In this document: one piece after another, positions 16,276 through 24,429 of the stretch | Numbering within the stretch: position 1 is the stretch's first letter | Layout of the letters: the number at the start of each line of letters is the position of its first letter | Notes under the pieces: model-generated | What the model saw: only the letters and a program-made list of their open reading frames with translations | The model's database searches: none | What the model was told of the DNA's origin: nothing | Assembly (NCBI GenBank): GCA_964527785.1 | Contig: CAZGNO010000045.1 | Location: 1 to 30,509, forward strand | From: JADJXV01 sp964527785 | Lineage (GTDB): Bacteria; Bacteroidota; Ignavibacteria; Kapaibacteriales; UBA961 | Direction: 5' to 3' | DNA length: 30,509 bases | Translations under genes and position numbers: made by a program

Positions 16276-19200
16276 GTGAGACGTAAAAAAGAACAATCTG
16301 CACCTGAGGCGGAAGCATCCCCTATTGGAGAGCAGACCTCTGTCAAAAAAACCCGTAAAACAACCGCAAAACCTCAATCAAAAAATACGGGGACACCACC
16401 AAACGAATATCCTACCACAATTGAGGCAGAAACTTCGCCTATTGTTATCGAACCAACAAGCATTTCTGATAAACTTCCAAAGTCAGATAAGAAAACACTT
16501 ACTCCTAAAAAGAAAACACCGACAGCGCTCTTTGTTCCGGTTGAAATCAAACCATCGCCCACAATCAAGAAAAATCCGGCTCCTCTTCCTGTCAAAAAGA
16601 ACAATTCAAAAGTGCCGCCTTCACAGATGACAGTCTTATCTGAAAATACAACAGTTACATTACCGTCGGAAAAACCGGTAGCAGTTTCGCATAAATCATC
16701 AGAAACAAAATTTACAGCAACGAAAACACCTTCATCAAAAACAAAATCTCCTAAAAAGAATCGAATTGAAACACTCGTCCAAATTGAAGAATCTCAATTA
16801 GAAATTTCGTATCCAGTCGAACAAAAAAGTACGGTAGAATTACCTGTAGCTGTCCCACCAACCACAAAACAGCCACAAAAAGGTAAACCAAAACCTAGCA
16901 AAGGAAGTGTTTCGGGAACATTGAAAAAAATTGATGTACCCCAAGTTCAGATTGACTCTGAAACCAAACAAAGCAGCAAAGAGAATCCTCAACTTGTTGT
17001 ACCAAATGTTGCCAACGAACCTTTTACTCCTCAAGGTGCCGACGAGGCGATGGCATTTCGACTTCAAGAAATTGAACAACGATACGGTGGTGAACCCCCT
17101 AAAAAATCAAACAAGAAACAACAACCAAAACCTATCAGCAAACCGGAATCTCAGCAGACACAACTGCAACATAGTAAAGAAGTTGAACCGGAAATACCAT
17201 TTACATCAGAGGCGAATGTTGCAGTGAGCGATGAGGATGCTCCAAAATTAAGCTATTGGCAACAAAGGCGTCTGCAAAAGAAACTTAAACAAAAACAGCA
17301 GCGTGAACTTGAGGACACAGCATCGCAGGTTTCAAATGATGCGGAGCCGTCACCAGCTCTCCAATTAACCGTACCGACTCCTCGTGCAACTGGGACGCAT
17401 GAAGCCATCCCTACCCTTCGTACTGATTCAGAACACGAAACAGATGTAATTGCTGAAAGCACTTCGGACGCTGAGTCGCCAAAATTAAGTTACTGGCAGC
17501 AAAGACGGTTGAATAAGAAATTAAAGCAAAAACAGCTTCGTGAACAGCAATTACTTTCCGAAAATCAGGATGATTCTGTAAGCGGCAAACAAGGTGAGCG
17601 GGAATCTATTAGTGAAAATGCATCTTCTGAGATTCCAAAAGTGACTGCTCCGCTAATTCAAAAGGAAACTTCTCATGCAATTCCAAAACATGGCGTTCAT
17701 GAAATTAAACATAAGCAACTACCTTTAACTCCAAAAACTGAGGCATCACAATCCAAAACCAAAAATGAAATTGCTAATCAAAATGTAATTACTACTCAAA
17801 AAGACACAACAAGTGCAATTTCGAGCAGTGTATCACAAGAAAAGACAGATGCAACTCTGTCAAATTCGGAAGAACCACAAAAACTAAGTTATTGGCAGCA
17901 TCGCCGCTTGCAACGAAAGTTAAAGAAACAGCAATTACTACAAGAAACCGCTACTGCATCGGAGGAAGCAGATACCACTCCGGTTGAAGCTATCGAAAAC
18001 ACTGGAGTGCTTTTGGTCGAATCATCAAGTGTTGAAGTTGCTACATCAGCTGAAAATGATGCTCAAACCGAAACAACTGCGACCACAGAAGAAGAACCCA
18101 GAAAACTCAGCTATTGGCAGCAAAAAAGATTGCAGAAGAAACTTCGCCAACAGCAAGAAATGGAGCTAAAAGCTGCTAGCCAAGGTTCTGATATTGATGT
18201 AAGTACAGATTCAAGTGAAGTAGGGCAACAGATTCTCCCTAAGAAGATTTTGCCTGTTCCGCCGGATAAAGTGCTACCCCCTAGAGAGAAGAAAATACTT
18301 CCTGTTCCTGCAGATAAGGTATTAGTCCCACAGCAAAAGAAAATACTCCCTGTTTCGGCGGATAAAGTACTACCACCTAAAGACAAAAAGGATGCTCCTG
18401 TTCAGGAGAAAAAGATTCTTCCTGTTCCCCCTGATAAGATATTACCCCAAAAGGAAAAGAAGATTCTTCCTGTTCCGGCAGATAAAGTACTGCCGAAAAA
18501 AGACAAGAAAGCCACACCAACTACTGAAAAGAAAATTCTACCTGTTCCTGCTGACAAAGTATTGCCCCCAAAGGAAAAGAAAATTCTGCCGATTCCTGAA
18601 AGAATTGATAAACCTTTGGTAGATTTATTGGCACTTAAGCATCCACCCAAACCTCCTAAGCCACAATTTCCTAAGCGTCCGAAGCCGCCATTGCCGCCTC
18701 TGCCTACGGAACTGCTAGCTTATATGGAACGAACAGAAAAATATATGTTCAATGAGTTGAACGCACATTCCGATTCTACGATTTTGCTTGCGGTGAGCGG
18801 TGGTGTTGATTCGATGGTAATGCTCGATATTCTTGCATACATTTCATTGAAGCATAATTTACTGCTCCATGTAGCTCATTGCAATCATCATTTACGAGGC
18901 AATGACTCGATGGAGGACGAGAAGCTCGTTAGGCGGGCTGCAGCAAATTATGGTTTCCATTTCCATCATACTTCACTCAAGGTCGAAGAATTTGCTGCAC
19001 GTCACAAACTAAGTATCGAGCAGGCAGCTCGTACTCTTCGCTATCAATTCTTCGAACGTATGGCAAAAACTGCACAAGCAGAATTGGTTGCAACCGCTCA
19101 CACGGCTGATGATTGCGCAGAAACATTTTTGCTGAATCTATTGCGAGGAACGGGTCTGACGGGTCTTGCAGGTATTCCTGCCCGTCGTGAATTAACCAAA

Positions 19201-20118
19201 AAAATTCATATCATAAGACCAATGCTGCTACTTACGAAGAGCGAACTATATAACTATGCTACAGTTCGCGGGTTGCAATGGCGGGAAGACACAAGTAATA
19301 CTTCCCTTCTATACACTCGCAATAAAGTTCGTTTGCAACTTCTTCCGTCACTCAAAGAACAATTCTCACCCGCTGTAGTGGAAATTCTCAATAGGACAGC
19401 GCATCTGCTGCATGGAGCAGATGAATTAATTGCCGAAAAGGCAGATGCAATGATGCCCAAATTACTCCGTTCAATTGATAAATCTACATTTGCCCTCTCT
19501 ATCCCTTATTTTGATTCGGTCAATGATTTCATGAAGGGTGAAATTCTTCAGAAAATTCTTTTGGAAAAATATCAGTCCTTACCCGTTTCCATGCATACCA
19601 TTGATAGGATTATAGCTCTCACACAAAGCCAGATTGGTGCAGTGTGCGAGATAACACCGGCAGTTTCAGCATTGCGTGAGAGAACCGAAATTGTGTTCCA
19701 GCGGAACGAAGAACCAGAGGAAATCAACTACCTTACCGGTAAAATCTCTGAACTTAAAACGGATTCATTTCAACTTGTTCTCAAGGAAGTCCCACGAAAA
19801 GAAGTTCAGTTTTCCGAAAATCCAAACATCGAATTTTTTGATGCCGATTTACTCCCCTTATGGCTTACTCTCCGTAATTGGCAAAACGGTGACAGGATTC
19901 AACCGCTTGGAATGAGTGGTACAATGACGGTTGGTGATTTTTTAACAAATGAAAAAGTCTCTCTCTTAGACAAGAAAAAAAGTTTGGTTCTGACTGCCGG
20001 AAACGAAGTTGTATGGCTATGTTCAAGACGTTCTAGCGATAAATTTAAAGTTACTGCATCAACGAAGCGTGTAATTCGTTTGGAATTCACTCCCAAAACT
20101 CCCCAACTTAACAAATAG
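16276..20118 (+). CDS. tilS: tRNA(Ile)-lysidine synthetase with giant N-terminal repeat extension
   Basis: The C-terminal about 460 residues are a complete TilS, which uses ATP and lysine to convert C34 of the tRNA-Ile(CAU) anticodon to lysidine. Seen: the PP-loop SGGVDS (841-846), HCNHHLRG, the IEQAARTLRY and TAHTADDCAETFLLNLLRG blocks, and a TilS C-terminal domain (RNWQNGDRIQPLGMSG). The first about 820 residues are low-complexity, Lys/Pro/Gln/Ser/Thr-rich and probably disordered. They hold four SYWQQRRLQKKLKQKQ-type motifs (residues near 326, 405, 538, 612) and seven KKILPVPADKVLPPK-type tandem units (656-774). TilS is normally 320-480 residues. The GTG start is supported by AAGGA (16262-16266) 9 nt upstream; the reading frame stays open throughout. 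An internal start at 18724 is possible but has no good ribosome site. dusB is 17 nt upstream and hpt 5 nt downstream. Confidence 0.92.
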   Translation: MRRKKEQSAPEAEASPIGEQTSVKKTRKTTAKPQSKNTGTPPNEYPTTIEAETSPIVIEPTSISDKLPKSDKKTLTPKKKTPTALFVPVEIKPSPTIKKNPAPLPVKKNNSKVPPSQMTVLSENTTVTLPSEKPVAVSHKSSETKFTATKTPSSKTKSPKKNRIETLVQIEESQLEISYPVEQKSTVELPVAVPPTTKQPQKGKPKPSKGSVSGTLKKIDVPQVQIDSETKQSSKENPQLVVPNVANEPFTPQGADEAMAFRLQEIEQRYGGEPPKKSNKKQQPKPISKPESQQTQLQHSKEVEPEIPFTSEANVAVSDEDAPKLSYWQQRRLQKKLKQKQQRELEDTASQVSNDAEPSPALQLTVPTPRATGTHEAIPTLRTDSEHETDVIAESTSDAESPKLSYWQQRRLNKKLKQKQLREQQLLSENQDDSVSGKQGERESISENASSEIPKVTAPLIQKETSHAIPKHGVHEIKHKQLPLTPKTEASQSKTKNEIANQNVITTQKDTTSAISSSVSQEKTDATLSNSEEPQKLSYWQHRRLQRKLKKQQLLQETATASEEADTTPVEAIENTGVLLVESSSVEVATSAENDAQTETTATTEEEPRKLSYWQQKRLQKKLRQQQEMELKAASQGSDIDVSTDSSEVGQQILPKKILPVPPDKVLPPREKKILPVPADKVLVPQQKKILPVSADKVLPPKDKKDAPVQEKKILPVPPDKILPQKEKKILPVPADKVLPKKDKKATPTTEKKILPVPADKVLPPKEKKILPIPERIDKPLVDLLALKHPPKPPKPQFPKRPKPPLPPLPTELLAYMERTEKYMFNELNAHSDSTILLAVSGGVDSMVMLDILAYISLKHNLLLHVAHCNHHLRGNDSMEDEKLVRRAAANYGFHFHHTSLKVEEFAARHKLSIEQAARTLRYQFFERMAKTAQAELVATAHTADDCAETFLLNLLRGTGLTGLAGIPARRELTKKIHIIRPMLLLTKSELYNYATVRGLQWREDTSNTSLLYTRNKVRLQLLPSLKEQFSPAVVEILNRTAHLLHGADELIAEKADAMMPKLLRSIDKSTFALSIPYFDSVNDFMKGEILQKILLEKYQSLPVSMHTIDRIIALTQSQIGAVCEITPAVSALRERTEIVFQRNEEPEEINYLTGKISELKTDSFQLVLKEVPRKEVQFSENPNIEFFDADLLPLWLTLRNWQNGDRIQPLGMSGTMTVGDFLTNEKVSLLDKKKSLVLTAGNEVVWLCSRRSSDKFKVTASTKRVIRLEFTPKTPQLNK
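17242..18170 (+). repeat. Four spaced SYWQQRR-motif repeats inside tilS
   Basis: Four copies of a basic helix-like motif, (K)LSYWQQRRLQKKLKQKQ, start near 17251, 17488, 17887 and 18109. Copies 1 and 2 differ at about half the codons of the core but almost all these changes are synonymous, which points to selection on the protein. Confidence 0.85.
18241..18600 (+). repeat. Tandem KKILPVPADKVLPPK-coding repeats inside tilS
   Basis: Seven imperfect units of about 48 bp (two expanded to about 72 bp by KDKKDAPVQE-like inserts) encode K-K-I-L-P-V-P-x-D-K-V-L-P. The last unit is truncated to KKILPIPE and runs into a proline/lysine-rich linker before the TilS domain. Confidence 0.88.
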
Positions 20119-20123
20119 CAAAT

Positions 20124-20657
20124 ATGCAGATTCACGACCGCACTTTTGAGCCGTTTATCTCTGTCAAGGAAATACAATCTGCAGTTAGTCGGTTGGCTCA
20201 GGCGATAAACATTGATTATTCGGGAAAAGAACTTGTTGTAATCGTTATATTAAAAGGTGGATTTATTTTTGCAGCTGATATTGTTCGTGAAATCGAAATA
20301 CCATGCAGGATAGAACTATTGTTTGCAAAAAGCTACGGCTCATCAATGACATCATCAGGTACAGTTGAATATGTACTACCGGATTATCAAATTGCAAATA
20401 AACATATTTTGATTGTTGAGGATATAATAGACACCGGTCTTACCCTGTCTGCCATCACAACCGCCCTACAAAAATCGTCACCAGCTTCACTAGAGATTGT
20501 TACCCTGATTTCAAAACCGTCAATGAGGAAAATTGACATTCCGGTAAAATACATCGGGATTGAAATCCCACCGGTTTTCATAGTCGGATATGGGTTGGAT
20601 TACGATGAATATGGACGTAATATGCCGGATATTTTTGCGGCACAGCCGATGGAGTAG
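20124..20657 (+). CDS. hpt: Hypoxanthine phosphoribosyltransferase
   Basis: A 177-residue cytosolic purine-salvage enzyme that makes IMP (and usually GMP) from hypoxanthine or guanine and PRPP. Seen: the LKGG loop (43-46) that binds pyrophosphate, the flexible SYGSS loop (near 70-74), the PRPP-binding VEDIIDTGLT (98-107), and the C-terminal base-binding segment with VGYGLDYDEYGRNMPDI. The length is typical for the bacterial family. It starts 5 nt after the tilS stop, so translation is probably coupled. The order tilS-hpt is widely conserved in bacteria, usually followed by ftsH; here no ftsH follows. After the stop, 20658-21208 holds no gene. Confidence 0.94.
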   Translation: MQIHDRTFEPFISVKEIQSAVSRLAQAINIDYSGKELVVIVILKGGFIFAADIVREIEIPCRIELLFAKSYGSSMTSSGTVEYVLPDYQIANKHILIVEDIIDTGLTLSAITTALQKSSPASLEIVTLISKPSMRKIDIPVKYIGIEIPPVFIVGYGLDYDEYGRNMPDIFAAQPME

Positions 20658-20738
20658 AGATTTACGTTTAGAATTTTAGGAGGTAAATCGCAGTTTGCTA
20701 TTTTAAATTACTATTGCTTATCATTTGAGACAATACTC

Positions 20739-20823
20739 TCTTGGTCAAAAAAATTGAAGTCAAGGTTAGGTGTTACACTACTTACTTTGAACTAAATAAT
20801 CTTAGTCAAAAAATTGGCAAGTA
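20739..20823. repeat. Imperfect direct repeat in hpt-merR gap
   Basis: A motif TCTT(G/A)GTCAAAAA(A)ATTG occurs at 20739-20757 and again near 20800-20817, about 61 bp apart. Around it, 20658-21208 is AT-rich and I see no gene. A short segment at 20839-20854 (GAACTCAGGGTGACAT) resembles one at 23960-23975. Confidence 0.4.
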
Positions 20824-21208
20824 ATTGAACCCTTCGATGAACTCAGGGTGACATAACTTGACTGCCACACTTTGGGTTATATAACTTAATTAGTTTATTG
20901 AACTTGCCGTTTATTGATACTCGTCTCGCTTTAGGAATTACTATCCATTTGAAGTTACTTCAAAAAATTAAGATTCTGTATTTGCTACGGCTATACTTAA
21001 ATAAGAGTGCCCGCTGCATAAATTTTTGAAATCATTTACATCCGTTGTATCTTGTTTATTCATTGTATTAAAGTGAAAAACAAATTCTATATAACAACAC
21101 TGCTCATGGCTTGTGAAGATAATTAAACAGTGTCCAAAAGGTGAGAATTTCATAATTTTGTGAAAATTTCAACGATTTAAAAAGTAATGTTTTGCTAAGA
21201 AAAAAGAA

Positions 21209-21739
21209 TTGAGTAAAATCGTAGTTGTGAATAAGAAAGAACCCCAAAAACTGTATTACTCCATTAGCGAACTAAGTCAGATTATTGACGAAGAACAGTA
21301 TGTCCTGCGCTATTGGGAACGCGAATTTTCCGAGATAAAACCTCGAAAGAATCGAGCGGGAAACCGTGCATATACATCATCAGATATTGCGATAATTCAA
21401 CTGATTAAAAAGCTGTTACGGGATGACCGCCTTACAATTCAAAAAGCAAAAGATGCACTAAAAAAAATGGATATTTCATCAATTGAGGGCTACCTTCCTA
21501 AATCAATTGAACCAGAAACTCCTGTTTACGACGTCGCTAACAAACAGAATAGTAAGCCGAGAAATCCTGAAAAAAGGGTTAAAGTAATTGATGATGCGGA
21601 CGAATTTTTGCAAAATTTAAGTACACCCTCTGCAAAATCTAAAAACAAACAATCCGGTATGGTTTCATTGCGCCGACAAGATGTTCTTGAGCTCTGCAAA
21701 TTACTCAAGGATATGGCTTATATTATTCAACATATGTAA
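21209..21739 (+). CDS. MerR-family transcriptional regulator
   Basis: A 176-residue DNA-binding protein. The N-terminal MerR-type winged helix-turn-helix is clear: KLYYSISELSQIID (about 14-27), VLRYWEREF (about 32-40), NRAYTSSDIAIIQLIKKLL, and LTIQKAKDALKKM (coiled start). The remaining part is polar and lacks the cysteine pattern of metal-sensing MerR proteins. The YWEREF variety is the form common in Bacteroidota and Chlorobiota. The TTG start at 21209 keeps the longest frame; GTG 21227 is an alternative, and neither has a good ribosome site. It is probably autonomous. An inverted segment TTTCA-N8-TGAAA just upstream (about 21148-21165) could be its operator; this is only inference. Confidence 0.85.
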   Translation: MSKIVVVNKKEPQKLYYSISELSQIIDEEQYVLRYWEREFSEIKPRKNRAGNRAYTSSDIAIIQLIKKLLRDDRLTIQKAKDALKKMDISSIEGYLPKSIEPETPVYDVANKQNSKPRNPEKRVKVIDDADEFLQNLSTPSAKSKNKQSGMVSLRRQDVLELCKLLKDMAYIIQHM

Positions 21740-21883
21740 GGTACGGGCTTGGCTTATTGTCAGTTGAATCACAAGTAAATTGAGTTTAAAAAATAAATTC
21801 GAGACAATGTTAGTACATATTATTCAAGTAATTCTATGATTTAATTCATACCTTTTTTTATATTTTGAGTGAGGTAATTATAT

Positions 21884-22891
21884 ATGAAACTACGTCGTTG
21901 GCAAAGCATCGTTTGTATGCTGGTAATTGCTCAGGGAGCTTCGAGTTTCCTTCAAGCACAGCAGCGCACATACGAGATGAAAACAATCGGAAAGCACTCC
22001 GATGAAGTGTTGGGAGTATTCGTCAATACGGCGGATACAAAATTTGCTACCTGTAGCTTGGATGAAACAATTAAATTATGGAGCTTACCCGAAGGGAAAG
22101 AACTCAAAACACTAACCGGACACCTTGGACAAGTAAATAACGTGTCATTCTCCGGAAACGGAAAACTACTTGCCAGCGCGAGCAGTGACCGCACCGTAAG
22201 AATATGGGATGTAGAATCCGGAAAGCAAAAATCTATTTTAAACGGACATACTGCTGAAGTTATCGGCGTATATTACAGCCAGGATAATAATGGAGATTTT
22301 TTAGCAAGCACAAGTTTCGACCAAACTGTTAAACTTTGGGACACAAAATTACAAAGTGAAGTAAAAACCTTGCGTGGACATACAATGCAAGCAAACAACG
22401 TTGCCTACAGCTACGACGGGAAGTACCTTGCTTCGTGCAGTGATGATAAAACTATCAAAATATGGTCAACAGATTTGTCAACAAAAGAACCTTTGATGAC
22501 ACTTACAGGTCATAATGCCCATGTACTTACCGCCCTTTACAGTTTTGATTCCAAATTACTTGCTTCGGCTGATCAAGACGGTGTTATTAAAATTTGGAAA
22601 ATGCCCTCCGGTGAGCTATTACGCACAATCAATGCTCACTCCGACTTAGTACAAGACGTTTCATTTGCTGCTGATAACCAAACACTTGTAAGCGCAGGTT
22701 TGGATAAAAACGTAAAATTATGGAATGTAAGTACCGGTGAAAATGTTATGACTATGGATACCGGTGTCGAGGTGTGGTCGGTGGATCTTACGAGTAATGC
22801 TCATATCATAGTACTCGGATGTGCTGACGGAACTGTGAGAACGCTAACCGAAAATGCCAAGTCAAAACTACCGAAAAAGGGAGGGAAGTAA
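21884..22891 (+). CDS. Secreted WD40-repeat seven-bladed propeller
   Basis: A 335-residue exported protein. It has a signal peptide (1-26, ending SFLQA) followed by seven WD40 blades whose D strands read IKLWSL, VRIWDV, VKLWDT, IKIWST, IKIWKM, VKLWNV and a degenerate last VRTL. GH dipeptides precede each blade (GHLGQV, GHTAEV, GHTMQA, GHNAHV). The result is a closed propeller, a protein-binding scaffold, in the periplasm or at the cell surface rather than in the cytoplasm. GAGG (21871-21874) lies 9 nt before the ATG. Its stop is 2 nt before the next gene, whose ribosome site lies in its last codons, so the two are co-transcribed and probably work together. Confidence 0.88.
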   Translation: MKLRRWQSIVCMLVIAQGASSFLQAQQRTYEMKTIGKHSDEVLGVFVNTADTKFATCSLDETIKLWSLPEGKELKTLTGHLGQVNNVSFSGNGKLLASASSDRTVRIWDVESGKQKSILNGHTAEVIGVYYSQDNNGDFLASTSFDQTVKLWDTKLQSEVKTLRGHTMQANNVAYSYDGKYLASCSDDKTIKIWSTDLSTKEPLMTLTGHNAHVLTALYSFDSKLLASADQDGVIKIWKMPSGELLRTINAHSDLVQDVSFAADNQTLVSAGLDKNVKLWNVSTGENVMTMDTGVEVWSVDLTSNAHIIVLGCADGTVRTLTENAKSKLPKKGGK

Positions 22892-22893
22892 TT

Positions 22894-23625
22894 ATGAAAA
22901 TATTTCAACAATCATTCGTTAAGGCAGCAGCATTTATCAGTTTTGCAGCTATCGTCGGTTTTACACCCGGTGTACTCTCTGCTCAAGTAGGAACTGTAAT
23001 CACTGTGGCAGGTAATGTTCTCGATGAAGTAACTCGAAACCCAACTACAGTTAATGTAGTTTTCAGTGATGAATCAGGTACTCGTGCCGGTTCGTCCCGC
23101 AGCAATTCCAAAGACGGTTCATACTTAGTAACAGGATTGAAACCGGGTAAAAAATATAAGGTTAGAATCGAACAACCCGAATTTTTTCAAGCTGAATATG
23201 AAATTCAACTTCCTAATACTTCAAAATACACTGAAATTTCCCGTGACTTTTTGGTGAAGCCGCTTGTAAAAGGTACGAGAATTCCTGCCCGCATAGCTCC
23301 GTTCGAAGTTAAAAAGTCAAAATTACGCGTAGGTGCCAACGAAATTCTCGATGATTTCAAACGTACTCTTACTATCAATCCAAATGTAAACATTGAAATT
23401 CAATGCTTCCCGGATAATGACGCAGATAAGACCGAAAACATGAAACTGACTCAAGAACGCTGCAATGCTCTGCGCGGCTATTTTGAGAAAGCAGGAGTGT
23501 CTATCAAACGCATTAGTGTAAAGCCATCCGACAGCGTAGACAGTATCAATCCTCCGCCTGTTCGCAAAGCTGCTAAAGGCAAACGTTATATCGGTTCAAC
23601 ATACTTTGTAGTGACTAAGTTTTAA
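22894..23625 (+). CDS. Exported CRD plus OmpA-like peptidoglycan-binding protein
   Basis: A 243-residue protein with a signal peptide (1-31, ending GVLSAQ). Residues about 35-122 look like a carboxypeptidase-regulatory/CnaB fold (VAGNVLDEVTRNPTTVNVVF, DGSYLVTGLKPGKKYKVRI). Residues about 130-243 are a divergent OmpA-like domain: IEIQCFPDND replaces the usual xGHTD, yet D174 and R189 keep the 15-residue spacing of the peptidoglycan-binding Asp and Arg. It starts 2 nt after the WD40 gene and has GGGAGG as ribosome site inside that gene. The pair would place a propeller next to a cell-wall anchor. A GAAA-loop terminator follows at once. Confidence 0.8.
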   Translation: MKIFQQSFVKAAAFISFAAIVGFTPGVLSAQVGTVITVAGNVLDEVTRNPTTVNVVFSDESGTRAGSSRSNSKDGSYLVTGLKPGKKYKVRIEQPEFFQAEYEIQLPNTSKYTEISRDFLVKPLVKGTRIPARIAPFEVKKSKLRVGANEILDDFKRTLTINPNVNIEIQCFPDNDADKTENMKLTQERCNALRGYFEKAGVSIKRISVKPSDSVDSINPPPVRKAAKGKRYIGSTYFVVTKF

Positions 23626-23643
23626 GAGCCGAACAAAATAGAT

Positions 23644-23676
23644 AAAAAAAGGAGCGAGAAATCGCTCCTTTTTTTT
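23644..23676 (+). terminator. Intrinsic terminator with GNRA loop
   Basis: GGAGCGA (23651-23657) pairs with TCGCTCC (23662-23668) around the tetraloop GAAA. The A-tract 23644-23650 pairs with the following T-run. Eight T residues follow. It ends the WD40/CRD-OmpA unit. Confidence 0.93.
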
Positions 23677-23793
23677 ATGTTTACAATTGGCTGTATATTA
23701 TAGAATTCAAAGACAATCCCTAATAATTAGTATCCGAACAGTGGCAAGTATTCGACTCTTCGACTACGCTGTAAATGACATCTCATACATTGC

Positions 23794-23897
23794 CTGTCAT
23801 TCTGAGTGCAACGAAGAATCTCCGTATGCACATCCGTCCCGCAGATTTTCACGTTCTTACGGAGATTCTTCAGTCGAAGACTCCTTCAGAATGACAG
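23794..23897 (+). repeat. Palindromic dispersed element, copy B
   Basis: The best-preserved copy. Outer arms CTGTCATTCTGA (23794-23805) and TCAGAATGACAG (23886-23897) are perfect over 12 bp. Inner arms GAAGAATCTCCGTA (23813-23826) and TACGGAGATTCTTC (23858-23871) are perfect over 14 bp. The loop is about 31 nt. No coding capacity is evident. Confidence 0.9.
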
Positions 23898-24111
23898 AAG
23901 GCAACTGTCTTGTTTTTTATGTCATTGCATTATTTTGTAGGCGGCTCGGCGACTATCAGGAACTCAGTGTGACATTACCGGTTGACATTCTGATTTATTG
24001 GTCGAAACAGATGTTGCCCCTGTGCTAACTTATTATGAAATATGAACCTCTAAGTTGTTTACCGCCGAGTGTTGAGTAGTTATAAAGCCATCTGACAATG
24101 TTTGCAATAGT

Positions 24112-24410
24112 ATGTACAAATCCCTTCTCTCCCCTTTACAAAGGAGGTGACGTAAGTTATTTTTCAATGGTGTTATCTTACTTAACTACTTTTAAAGCTG
24201 TTCAATTAAGTTCTGATTCAATTTCAAAAAACAGAACAAGAGTTCTAATTACCCTCTTCGAGAGGGGTAGGGGTGTGTGGTCAAGCAGGTTATCTATACT
24301 ATTTTCTATGCACTTATCTTATCATGGCTTAGTGCTGTTTACCCCCTTGCCTATACTCTAAGAAGGGACTTAAGACAATATTGATAAATCCCCTTTAGGA
24401 CTTAACTACC
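24112..24410. repeat. Second-class dispersed repeat region
   Basis: A non-coding stretch with three short pyrimidine/purine palindromes: CCTTT-ACA-AAGG near 24133-24144, ACCCTCT-TCG-AGAGGGGT near 24251-24268, and CCC-N-GGG arms around 24351-24367, then CCCCTTT near 24390. The pattern (CCCCT.../AGGGG blocks about 100 bp apart) looks like a degenerate dispersed repeat. The whole 23677-24429 region holds no gene I can support. Confidence 0.5.
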
Positions 24411-24429
24411 TTGCACAGCAACTCTCACC

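Noticed and set aside
18402..18650. Antisense repetitive frames within tilS
   Set aside because: Shadows of the KKILPVP array; glycine/serine-rich periodic translation is a by-product of the DNA repeat.
20659..20689. GATTTAC/GTAAATC inverted repeat and AGGAGG-like sequence after hpt
   Set aside because: Seven-bp arms with a 17-nt loop and no T-tract; the Shine-Dalgarno-like AGGAGG is followed by no start codon with an open frame.
23687..24028. 113-codon frame across the palindromic element
   Set aside because: It reads through the inverted repeat and has no ribosome site, homology or coding character; the frame is produced by the repeat.
24098..24361. 87-codon frame in the second repeat region
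   Set aside because: Composed of the CCCCT/AGGGG repeat; no support as a gene.
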